In this document: piece after piece, positions 11,401 through 23,400 of the stretch
Position numbering within the stretch: position 1 is the first letter of the stretch
Layout of the letters: every line of letters begins with the position of its first letter
NCBI GenBank assembly: GCA_000310025.1
Contig: FN649741.1
Span: 6,148,690 to 6,188,835 of the forward strand
Direction: 5' to 3'
Source: Ectocarpus siliculosus
Taxonomy: Eukaryota; Sar; Phaeophyceae; Ectocarpales; Ectocarpaceae
DNA length: 40,146 nt
Position numbers and translations under genes: made by a program
Notes under the pieces: model-generated
What the model saw: only the letters and a program-made list of their open reading frames with translations
Told to the model about the DNA's origin: nothing
Databases searched by the model: none

Positions 11401-14400
11401 ATGTGAAAGGCAACGGGCGCCATTTATTGGAACCAACACAATAATGTTATCTCCAGCTGTAGTACGACATATTTGAACCACGACTCCGCCGTGGGCAGAT
11501 TTCCGCTTGCGCGAAAAACTGTAGCATATATTTGTTGTATAAAGCATTTTGGATTCCACGTGCCCCCTTCACCTCCGTTGGGCGTGGGGGCTAAGCTGAT
11601 AGCGAAGGCAAGAAGAGAGCGGTGATGAGAAAACTACACTTCCAACTAACCACCGAAGTCAAGCGGGAGCCTGCTGCCCCGAAATCAGCGCGCAGAAATG
11701 TGCGTTTCTGGACAGCGGTCTCCTCGAATGAAGGATCCTATGTTAACCAGACTCTGAGCTCTCTTCCTCTTGTTGTTCATGCGAAAGCGTCTTTGAAGTG
11801 TCGTGGCTGATCCACCCCATGGTTTTTCTCTCTCTTTGGCTTCGATTTGTCTCCTATTTTCAAAGGTGTATGTTGTCTTGACAACGGTTTCGCTTGTATT
11901 CAAGTACGGTATTGGGTAGTTTGGGTGTGTTGATGATTGGTCGCACGGCTCATCTCCGTATGTAAATGATTTACTTGCGGTCTGCATACATACGCTTGGC
12001 GCATTGATGACGTTTATTCCCATAATTCATTCGCAGTGAAACCGCCGACGCTCACGCGCCCCGCCGGGCTGTGTTCGAGCTTGGGGCACCAAACTTCCTT
12101 GGATGTCTGAGCGCCGCAGCCGTTGTGGCACCGCTGTAGTTACATATGGTAGTTCGCTACAGTCACGAGGTGTAAATTTCTTTGGAAGTGTGTGCTGCAA
12201 GTAGAGGACTTGGTGAATGCCGCGTTGAATCATGGGGCAGAAATTGGCGCTTTGCATATGGGGATGGTTTTAAGGCAAATGGTTGACACCAGAGTTATCG
12301 GACAGCTGTTTTTCGTTTGTTGAAGGTTTTTTTTTCCTGCGGGTTACATAATTGCCGGATGGCCGACTGATGAAATATGCCACTCACTCGAGCGCAAATT
12401 GGAGTTTCATAGAGAACATGCCGGATACTGGCACTGGTCTATTTTTGGCCGCCAAGTTCTGGTCGGTCCCTGCACAACAGGGAGCGGGATGGTACGTTGA
12501 TGTGGTAGCGGGGGCGGTTCGTATAAGTCCGTGCCCTGCTTCATTCGCGTACTGTGGCAACTATTGTGGGATTTGGGTAGAACGCGGTACTCTATACCTT
12601 ACCTGAGCTTTTTCGAACAGGACCAATTTGAAGGGCTGGTCGCCCCCCCCCCAACTTGTTATCATCGTGTGGGGTTCCGTGGAATCACAGAGCTGGGTAC
12701 CGTCAAGGGTTCGGAGCTGGTGGGCCTGAAGTACGAGCCGATGTTCAAGTTCTTCGCGGACCGAGAGCAGTCGTTCGTGGTCTGCGAAGACAACTACGTG
12801 ACCAACGAGAGCGGTACGGGTATCGTGCATCAGGTGTGTGGTGGTGAGCGTTTTGTGATGGGAAGAAGACGACACACTCCGATAGATGTGCCTCGGAGTC
12901 TCGCTTCTGGTTGCCGTGTTCTTGAAGTTTTTTTTTTATGGAGTCCAGATATCTCCAGTGTTGCTTGGAGGTCAGGTGGCCACGCTCTGGTTGGTGTGGA
13001 CAGATCGAGCTGTGTGAGAGTGGGATACAGTACTCGAGGAATTCTCATGAACGGTCGGAAGCTCTGTAGGCCGTGCAAAGAGCGGTGTGCGCGCACCCGA
13101 ACATGAGAAGGATGGTGTCACCCAAGGCGCATTAATTGTTTTTGTGAACTTTCTTTTGGTTTGTCGTTTAAGGTGTTTTTGTTGTTGTACGCTTCACCTA
13201 AGCTGATCAGCAAATCATAAGGTGCTGACGGCTTGAGGCACAGGGGAGACGGAGAAAACGAACAGAATGAGGAAAACCACTCACAATGGAAAAGGCTTGA
13301 TTCTTCACCATGAGAGCCAACTGGCTGTAGGTTCTCTGACTGTTTCACGTTTCGTAGGGAGATCATGTTGTACTGCAGTTTAAGGATGGGAAATTGTGTA
13401 TTGTTGTACGCTGAGGCTCTTGACATATGTTGCCTGTGTTTGGAATAGTCGGTACGTGGCTTGGCGAGAGGAGAGTTCACGCAGAATGAGGAAAACCACT
13501 CACAATGGAAAAGGCTTGATTCTTCACCATGAGAGCCAACTGGCTGTAGGTTCTCTGACTGTGTTTGTCGCTCCGTGTGCATGTCGCACTCGTTCACGTA
13601 CAAGTGATCGTTTGATTATGTTCCGGTTGCATATCCGAACAGGCGGTTGGATGCGAAACCTTTGTCGTGTAGATTTAAAGATGTTGGTGGGAAGTAGAGG
13701 TGTGAATCAAAGTGAAGCAAGGTGTCGTTGTTTGGCCCTTGCGCCGTTCAGCGGTGGTGGAACGTGGAGTGCCCGTGTTGCTTTTGGTGGCGTGTTGGTG
13801 AGAGTTCTCGGCGTCCCCCTCACCGGTGTATGGTAACGCTTTCATTGGACGCGCACAAGTACAATTAAATTAATCCCTGGTTTTGGACACAAAATATTAA
13901 TGCCTGTCTATTCTCCCGGGGTTGAACGCTCACCACGCCAAACTTGAAGCCGGCTAGGCTCAGCAGCAGGTGGTATCCCCCAACTTTGATGGTCGTACCT
14001 TTGGATGGAGTCCCCCATCGTTCATGGACGTATATATGCTGTCATCATACGTAGGCATGTATCTAATGCTTCTTTGTTTATCACTCGGTTGGTATATCAA
14101 GCTTGTGCCAACTCGCCCCGTTGGCCTTCCTCACGCCATCGTGTTACATCCACTGATCCAGCCAGACCGGCCTCACGGTCGCTACGATTTTGCATGCGGG
14201 TTCTTTTTTTTTGTGTGTTTGTGGTTTCTTTGCCCTGCGGGCTTGTCTTGCTCACGACCCCCTACGCGTCCCACGCCCTTTTCTCCGCTGTTTACGTGTT
14301 TTGTTGTTGTGTGCACGTTATCGTTATCGTTATCGCTATCGCTATCTTAGTCACCGGCATTCGGTGAGGATGACTATCGTGTCTGTTTGGCACACGGCGT

Positions 14401-17400
14401 CATCGCCAAGGGCGAAGAGATCCCGTGCCCCGTTGACTCGAACGGGTGAGCCATCAATACCAGCCGTATGCTCCCCCCCCTCGCCCTTTTTCTGCTTTTC
14501 GTGGGTGTTGGCCGCCTTCATTTTCTTCTTTTTTGGGTGTTGGCCGCCTCTTTGTTCTTTTCCTGCTCGGTGTTGGCGAGTGGCTGCTGCAGATCTGATG
14601 TCGAGCGAAATGAAAACAACTGAGATGAGTCTGTTGTCATGTGATTTTGGGGTGGTGACCGACGGAGGCATCTGTGTCATGTTGTTCGTTTATTGTTTAT
14701 GCTTGTTGGTGTTTTTTTTTTGGGTGCGGTTGTGGTCTTAGCTGTGGCGTTTTCCCGCGTCCGCTGTCCAGCCGATAACTGATGTACGCCAATCCGCCGC
14801 AGTCCGATACACGTGCCTTTGTCTCCCCGACGTGGTGCTGTCGCCACACCTCCGACGCTCTTTTTACTCGGTCCGGAGTTGCTGATGTGCCAACCCCGAT
14901 GCTTTCCCGAATGGGCCCTCATGGTTCATTTATTCCCCACGGTCTTTCGGCCCACAGGTTGTTCACGTCTGAGGTGGGGGAGTATGCGGGTCAGTACGTG
15001 AAGACGGCGGACAAGGCCCTGTGCGACGAGATCAAGGCTAACGGCAGGCTTGTCTCCAAGGACAGTTGCACGCACAGGTATGTACGTAGCTTCGTTTGTA
15101 GGTGTGCGTGGTGGAAGGCGCCTCTTGGTGGCTTGTGCTGTGGGTGAAGTAAGATAAGATACCCCCCCCCCCCCCCCTGGACCTGTTTTTTGAAGCCTGA
15201 TTCCCGTGCATCACGATGACGAACTGTGGCTGAATAGTGATGTATGATCGTCAACGTCGAGAGCTTTTTAAGAATGTATGACATGGTTTGATGTTGGTAT
15301 CCTCGTCAATGTTGATTTATTAAGCTTTGAAATATCTGTCCAGGGGTTTGCGGTATCTTCCGTCATGACACCTCCTACGGTTAGCCCGTGTATCGGTGGT
15401 GCTGCCGGTGGCCGTGACGACTGGGATTCCCCGGGTGTTGGTGATAATTGACCCCGCGCTTGCGCTGTTGGAGACGACTGGGATTTTTCGTTTTGCGTTC
15501 GTATACGAGGGGCCACGAACGAGGCTCTTTAAGTAGATTTGGTAGACGTCGGAAACGGTTTCGTGTTTGGACCCTGAAACGTTGCCTTGCTTGTGTGCTG
15601 AAACCTCGTGCCGTTGCTGTTGTCACCATTTGTCTGCCCGACGGCTGGTTTTCCCAATTTTTCGTTACGCTGAAACTTACCCTCCGGTTGTTTCTTCGCT
15701 TTTTTGCCCCCCCCGCAGCTATCCCTTCTGCTGGAGGTCGGACACCCCTCTCATCTACAAGGCGGTACCTTCCTGGTTCGTGGGCGTCGAATCCATCCGC
15801 GACAAGCTTCTCAAGGCCAACGCCGAGACGTACTGGGTGCCCGCCTTCGTGAACGAAAAACGCTTCCAAAACTGGTGAGTGGCAGTATATGAAGTAGCTC
15901 TGCGATAGTTGCGCGCGGAACCTGCCAGTGCGCGAAGCACGTTGCTTTGCAGCGTTTTTTTGCGCGAACGACATTTTTGCCTGATGAGTCATGACGACAT
16001 GCCGTCAATACTAACGTACTTTTCAAATTGGCCTTAGGCCCAGTGATGATGACTCTTTTAACATGACCACCGAGTTTCTGTTTTTTACATGTGGAAATTT
16101 CAAGAGACACCTGTGTTTCTGAGGGCCAAAGGATTTTTTGCGAGTTTCCGTGTCCGCAAGAGTTTTTTCCCTTTTGTTGAGATCGGCAGCGCTCCGCGTG
16201 GGTTTTTTCCCACCTCGGTGACTGACTGTCTCTTTCACGCTCTGATTGCCAGTCTCTTTTTTTGTTTCGCGTTGTCATACCGTTTGATGTCCTGTCGTTG
16301 TTTCTCGCTTTTCTTGACAATGAAAGACTCACCTGTACGCTCCGCACATCCCCCTATGCCCAACACTTGGTTTTTTTGTTACCAATTGTCTTTTTGTTAC
16401 CAATTGTCTTGTTCTTGGTAGTCTTGTGACGCTCCCTTGTATGTGTTCGGACATGACACCTGTCTGTTTTTTTGTCGTGATGCTCACAATTTTTGTTTTG
16501 TGTCCGCGTCGACAGCGGGGTGGGTTTGAAAACCAAACTGAACACCCACATGTTTGTTTGCGACACAGGCTCGAAGGTGCGAAGGATTGGGCGGTGTCAC
16601 GGAATCGATTCTGGGGGACCCCGATGCCCATGTGGGTTAGCGAGGACGGCGAAGAGATGGTGGCCGTGGGCTCCATCGCCGAGCTCAAGGAGCTCTCCGG
16701 GGTAGAGGTGAATCAGATTGGGGCGGCATCAGTTTTTTTTCCTTCGTAGAATTTCTTCCTCCTTACTCCACAAAGAGTAATTGCGGGAGGGGGTGGGGGG
16801 AGCGTCCTCGTGTGTTGCATGCCTTAGTTGAAGATCTAGTGAGGGGTGGGGGTCTCGGGAAGGTACTCGTGTTTTGCGTGCCTTAGCGGTTTGGCCTCGT
16901 GATTATGCGTCGTCGCCAGGGAGGGAGAGCGGGCTGTCATTTGGCGCGACCATGGGGTGGTTTGACCCGCCGAAGTGGTGTTTCATTTTACCCTTTTTTT
17001 TTTTGGGGGCGACCCGCTTCGGCCAGGGAAGTCACTTTCGTGTTGTTTCAGCCCCCCCCCCCCGTTTGTGACCTCGCCCTGCTCTCTCGTTTTCACGCCA
17101 ACGTCTTTACCCCTGGCTGATGTGGTTGTGGTGTGCACGCACTTGGATCCGTATTTCGGCAACAAACGCAGGTGACCGACCTCCACAGAGAATCGGTGGA
17201 TCACATCACGATTCCGTCCAAGCAGGGCAAGGGTGACCTCAAGCGAGTCGAAGAGGTGAGCGAAGGGTGCGCTGCTTTTATTGGCTGTGTGGCAGGAGAT
17301 TTCTGGGTGCAATTGTTTCGTAGTCCGCTCTTTGCATGTACGTATGCGGTCGTTTCCACGGTGGCGTTCGTCTTGTGTTGTTGTTGTTCAGGCTGTTTGA

Positions 17401-20400
17401 TAAGAACTTTGTTCTATGATATTGTACCTCTTGTCGCAGCTTTGTTGAACACGTGCAGGTAGCTTGATGGCAATCGGGGATTCGTGTACAGAATTGGTGT
17501 ACCGTGGTGTGAAATTCGAATATCTTACTTGTGCTGTCAATGATGTGACTGGCGTACTTGCCTACACCCTCCCTGCGTTTTCCCGACTTGTCCTATCGAG
17601 CTTTTGCACGTCGCGATATATTGGGCCCTCAAGACTGAAAAATTCAAGTGTTTCCAATGTCAAGAACCAACACACCCACCCACGCTAATAATCTCTCCTC
17701 TCCTCTCCTTGTCTCATCGGCCGCTGCTGCGATATTCCAGGTGTTCGACTGCTGGTTCGAGTCGGGGTCGATGCCGTACGCTCAGCTGCATTACCCTTTC
17801 GAAAACAAGGACAAGTTCGAGAAAAACTTCCCCGCAGACTTTATCGCCGAGGGGCTTGATCAGGTGTGTGAGCTCACTCTGTCGGGGTGGTATGTATGTA
17901 GCGTTTTGTCCACGGCAGGTGTGGCATGACTATGTGGGTGCTGTAAGCCGTTGTAGTGCGCGGGATTCCGGAACCACTCTGATTGTTGCTTCCTGTGCAT
18001 ATCGCGTGTGATCACAGGAAGATTGTTTTTCTACCTTCGATGAAGTAAAGCCAACAAGAGCCAATACACGGACTAAGGTCGGCAACGGCCACTACAAACA
18101 AGTGGGAGGCGTTCTTCCTTATCTCAGTACATGCGGTGGCATTGTGCCTCTTTCGGTGCTTTACGTGCTCTATCTTGTGTGTCACGGCTGGCTTTGCTAT
18201 TCAGACTCGCGGTTGGTTCTACACCCTGACGGTGCTCGGCGCGGCCCTTTTCGACAAGCCGGCCTTCAAGAACCTGATCGTGAACGGCCTGGTGTTAGCC
18301 TCCGACGGGAAGAAGATGAGCAAACGCCTCAAGAACTACCCCGGTGAGCAAAGTCTTCAAGAAATACCCGGACAAACAGAAATGACCTCGGCGATGAGTC
18401 GGCCCCAGTAGTACGCGGACAAAGCGGAAACGAATGAGAGGGAGGGCCATGCGTGATATAAACATGGACGCCTTAAGCAAAGATTTTCTCCGGAGAAGCA
18501 AAACTCTAGAGACGGGGGGAAGGTGTGTGATGATCACGGTCTCACCTTTTGTTGCGGACAAGGTACGCTTGGTTAGGTGACGCGCGACGAAAATGGGGTT
18601 GCACTGTTGACGCTCACAGAGTTATCGTGGCAATTCCACGACAAAACGGCATGCGTTACACAAGTCTCCCATCATCACCCCACTGCTGGGCAACATCTCC
18701 CCCCGCCCCGCGATGTCCTCCACGGAACCCCTTCTCGCACAGTATCTTCTTACATGACCCCACTACTTGCCAACACCCCCCCTCCCCGTGATTGCCCTCC
18801 ACGGAACCCCCATCGGTGGCGGCAGACCCAATGAAGGTGATCGACTCCCACGGCGCGGACGCCCTCCGGCTGTACCTCATCAACTCCCCCGTTGTGAGGG
18901 CGGAATCCCTCAAATTTAAGGAGGAGGGGGTGCAGGCGACCGTGCGTGAGGTACTGCTGCCGTGGTTCAACGCCTTCCGGTTCTTCGTACAGCAGGTACG
19001 CTACTATTTAGTATCACTTTTTATCACCAGACCATTTAGTAAACTCTGCTAGGTATACTGTACTTGGAGGAAGTGGAAACATTGACGAAAATGGGTTCAA
19101 GTGCAATCTGCTAGAGTTGGCGTTCATTTTGATCTCTCGGACAAGCTGTGCGTGTCCTGGGAGGCGGGGGGGGGGTCTCACCCGGTCGCCTCGGGAGGTG
19201 ATGTTTCCATTCCACAACCTCTGTCTGGGTGAAGGTTGGAAGAATGAAATGCGCTTTTCACACCTCTGTATGGTTTCTATTCTAGTACCTGGGTCATCTT
19301 CGGGAGAATGTGTCGCGTGTCTCATTTGGTGTAGGTGTCGTAGCGCGTCACTCGCTGCTCCAACGTCGTGTTATTCTTTTTGGTTTTTGCAGGCCCGTCG
19401 GCTGGAGATGACGTGTGGCGATCGGTTCGTTCCCAATCCCGAGGCGGCCGCGAAGTCGACCAACGTCATGGACAACTGGATCCAAGCCACACTTCAGGGA
19501 CTGGTACAGGTGTGTACTGTAGCCAGTCGTGTTTTGTTGAGGACCGTCGCAGCCGTCTTTTTTATGGGCGCTGTGACACGAAATAGCTGTTGTTGACACG
19601 CTGGGCACCGGGAGGGGGTTGTGTTTTGAGACTCTGCTTTTTCCCGATTGTCTTTTTATTGCTTGAGCGTTGTGACGTTCACAGACTGGTGCAGGAAGGG
19701 AGATGTGTGTTTTGAAACCTGTCGCAGGTTGCGTATTTTTTGCGCCTGTTTTTGGTGGCTTTCGGCTAATGTTGTTGGTGTTGTTTTCTTCACATTAAAA
19801 ACTGTTCCAATCTCTCTACCCAGTACCTATGTTGCTCAATTAACTCCATATCCTGTGTATTGTCCTTCTTTTTGTTTCGTCGTTTGCCTCAGTTTGTTCA
19901 CACAGAAATGAAGGCGTACCGGCTCTACACGGTCGTCCCTCGACTGGTGGAGTTCATCGAGCAGCTTACGAACTGGTACGTCCGCCTCAACCGGAACCGC
20001 CTTAAGGGCGCGGAGGGGGCTGAGAGCGCCACGGCAGGTGAGAGCAAGAAGCGGATGGATGTCTTGGACAGTTTCATTGAACAGTTGTTGGACTGCAGAC
20101 TGACGGCATCAGGATGCTTTAGGATGAGTGACGTGGGCAAGGTTGAAGAATGACGGTGAAGAAATAATCAGAATCGTTGAGGAGGGCTGTCCTTCGGGAG
20201 TGGAGTCGCTCTGGGAGACACGGTTCCTGATGCAGAGGCGGATCACCCGTAGTCGCGAGGACATGTTAAGACATGGATGGGGTTAACTATTTCGGGCGCA
20301 GTCCTTTTCGATATGAGGGTGACTGGTGAACGTTCTGCTTTACTTTTATCGTTCTTTTGGCTGGCTGGGCTGTCTTCATTTTTTCATCAACAATTAGGAT

Positions 20401-23400
20401 GAAAGAAAATCAAAGCAACAGCATGGAGTTAATGATCGAATGCCTGCACTTTGAACCCCGTACTTGCTTGAGCTCCACCCCTTGAGTCCTTTCTTTCTCG
20501 TCGGTCGTTTATTAGACCAGCCAACCACAGACTTGACAGATCAGGTTCCAAGTCGACGGGCGGCGCGTCTGGCTTGGTGTTTGCCGATGAAGATTTGCTC
20601 ACAAATATGACTTCTGTGACACTCGGAACGCCGCTGATAACGGCTCTCTGTCGAGAATCTAAGCATACGATCTGAGGCTAGCAATAACAAGCAAGCAGGT
20701 TTTTCGCGTGACATCGATTTCTGACGTGATGAATTTCCTGCGTTGACGGAACAAACACCGCTAAGTGGTTGCCTTTTATGACATAATTATTTGTCTGAAT
20801 TACTGTAGTTGTTTTTCTTGGTCTAATTGGTTGTCTGTTTATGGCAAAATTATTTGTTTTTGTCGGTGCAGTTCAATCTGAACCTTCTTTTTGCGGATTC
20901 ATGGCAGTTTGGTGATGATGTTGACGCTTAGGCCCGCCAGTAGTGTTACTGTAGTTGTGGACGAGGCACGTGAGGAGGAGAGCGGCGAGACTCCTTTTCT
21001 TTTTTTCATGTTTTGCGTCACAAGCTCGTAAGTGGACACCTGCGTGAGGGGTGGGCGCGGCTGTTGCCGGTGATGATTTGCACACAAAAATGACTTCTGT
21101 GACACTCGGAACTCCGCTGATAACGGACCACTGTCGAGAACGTACGCAAATGATCTGAGGCCTGCAGCCAAGTGGCTTGTGCTGCTGTCGAATCAAGAAC
21201 CAGTGCTCGTCCCTAAACCCGTCGACCGTTGTTGTTTCCTAGAATCTGGCCTCATTGAAGAAAATACCGAAAGAGCTCAAGGGCGTACATTGGTTTGCGT
21301 GCCGTATCTGGCCGTTTTGTGTTGGTAGTGCACGTTGATTTGCGCGCAATTGTTTTTGGTAGAAGTCTTGCAGCAGCAAGACGACACTGGTCAGTGATGA
21401 TTTGCTCGCACACATGACTTCTGCGACACTCGGAACGCCGCTGATAACGGCTCTCTGTCGAGAATTCAAGCACTTCAATCTGAGGCCGTTGTGTGCCTTT
21501 TATTTCTAGTTGTCAGTACAGCAGTTTGTCAGATTGTCGCGTCGTTAATGACACGTGCGCGTTTTCACATGCAGCACAGGGTTTGGTGTGCTCTTGTGGT
21601 GCCTTCATGTCGTTTTGGTTATGTCGTGTGAACTTCAGTGTGAACAGCACGACCGCACACCCACACGTCGAGCTGTTTCGGGTCTCTGCGCTGACTTCAA
21701 CAACTACCTTTAGATGCTTTTGTTCCCAACACCAGCTGACATCACTGGTATAGTAATTCAGTGTTTTGGCTCAAGCAAAGTCAACACAAGCCCACTTTCC
21801 AGCCGTTTTCCCTCCACTCACTGAAAAGGCGTGGTGCACATCCCTTTCGACTGTGCTTGTACCTTGAACGGGTAGTATTTCCGTGAGATAATGTATGCTT
21901 TCTAAAAAATACTTGGAAGAAGGCCTACGACCTGTTTGCGTACCCATTTTCCTGTTCACGTACACTCCCCCTCCCCCTGTTTTCTTTTCCTCCCCTTCTC
22001 CTCAGGACTGTTTTGTATGTACGAGGTGCTGTCGACGATGTCGGTCCTTATGGCCCCCATCACCCCCTTCTTCTCGGAGTACACCTACCGCCACCTTCGT
22101 GAGTGCCACCCGGACAAGGACGGCGGCAAGGACGTAGCCGAGGATGCTCCCGGCCGCGCGAGCTCGGTGCACATGCTCATGATGCCGGAGGTTGACGAGT
22201 CGAGGTAAGAGCTGCAAGTTGCAGACGATGATGCTTTAGGGTTGTGTTGTTGTTTACACGCTTTTTGGTTGGGGCAGCTCGGTGCACGTGCTTATGACGA
22301 GAGCTGCAAGGAGATGGTGTGATGTTGACAATTTTTGCACGCCCGGAATACGTACGTACGTAGCTAGTCTATCTACAGCTAATCTATGCCGAATACAGTG
22401 GGATCCGAGCGTTCGCTGTTTTCGTTTGCCCTTTCGGGTTGTGTGTGGGTAGGACTCTTGAGTGTTTTGTTGGGGCAAGGTGAGGCGTTGGGGCTTGATG
22501 CCAATAGACAAAGGTCTTCGGGTTGTGTGTGATATTGCTGTTTGGAATGCGTCTCGGAAAAGCCAGGCGTTAATTTTTTCCCGACGGTACCCTCGGAGGG
22601 TGTTGGGTGACGTGTTTGATCATGTCCATGACGAGCACCCAAGGCAGTGGACGCTTTTTTTTTGGTTCGTTGTGCAGTTCGTTGGCCGCGACCAGAGTCT
22701 TGTTCTTCGTGACCAACTACTGTATGATCTCAGCATGGCTTGTCCGTTAACTCCCCCCCGCACCACACACATTTTATATTCCGCGGCGCCCCCGTTAATA
22801 TGACAGGCTCGACCCCCAGGCGGAGTCGGACATGCGAGCGATGCAGACGGTCATTGACCTTGGCCGCTCTGCCCGTGAGAAGCGGGGCATATCTCTCAAG
22901 ACACCGGTCAAGGGTATCACGGTGGTGTGCAAGGACGAGGGCACCCTGAAGGCCCTGGAGAAGCTGCAGGGCTACGTGAAGGGCGAGCTTAACGCATGGG
23001 AGGTGAGGATGGTGATAATTACCCCAGAAAGTAAAGTGCTTCACAAAGAGGGGAAGATGAGGGATTTATTGGGGGCTAATGTTCGAGTTGGAAGCGACGG
23101 CGGATTGACTGTGTATCGAAGCTAGGTGTGGTCGTTGGGAGCATGACGCAGGACCCTGCATGATTGCATCAGCTTTTAGAACCTACTCTTGTCTCATCTG
23201 TGAGTCGTGTGGGTATACCCACCCAGTCTTGATTGGGCATCGTTAAGTGCCCCGAAGGTTGACGCGCTGCAAGGCAAGATCATCCTGACTCGGATTCGCT
23301 ATGTAGAAGCCGAAGAGCAACTACATCACCTTTCCCTTCGTTTTTTCTTCTCGTTTGGCAAAAAAAAAAGGTTGTGCTGGAAGCGGACGAGAAGTCGTGG

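Larger units (their letters stand above)
8719..15874 (+). other. Synthetase exons 6-11: CP1 editing domain
   Basis: This insertion domain hydrolyses mischarged Val-tRNA-Ile. Exon 6 has the Thr-rich peptide [11 protein letters not shown], exon 8 has [10 protein letters not shown] and exon 9 continues [12 protein letters not shown], including the Asp expected in the editing pocket. Exon 11 returns towards the catalytic core with [18 protein letters not shown] and VNEKRFQNW. Exon 7 encodes a lineage-variable stretch ([20 protein letters not shown]). The longest introns before intron 18 fall here (introns 6, 7 and 8; 1801, 1966 and 1517 bp), and all contain repeats. Position 333 is Ser where the related human enzyme has Ala after HQ. 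Confidence 0.9.

Noticed and set aside
20581-21485. CRISPR-like array
   Set aside because: The three copies are about 90-97 bp, diverged and unevenly spaced inside a eukaryotic intron; nothing fits a CRISPR array.
23207-23370. Extra synthetase exon between exons 20 and 21 (frame with [20 protein letters not shown])
   Set aside because: Joining exon 20 directly to exon 21 keeps frame and matches the human spacing within one residue, so no additional exon is needed.
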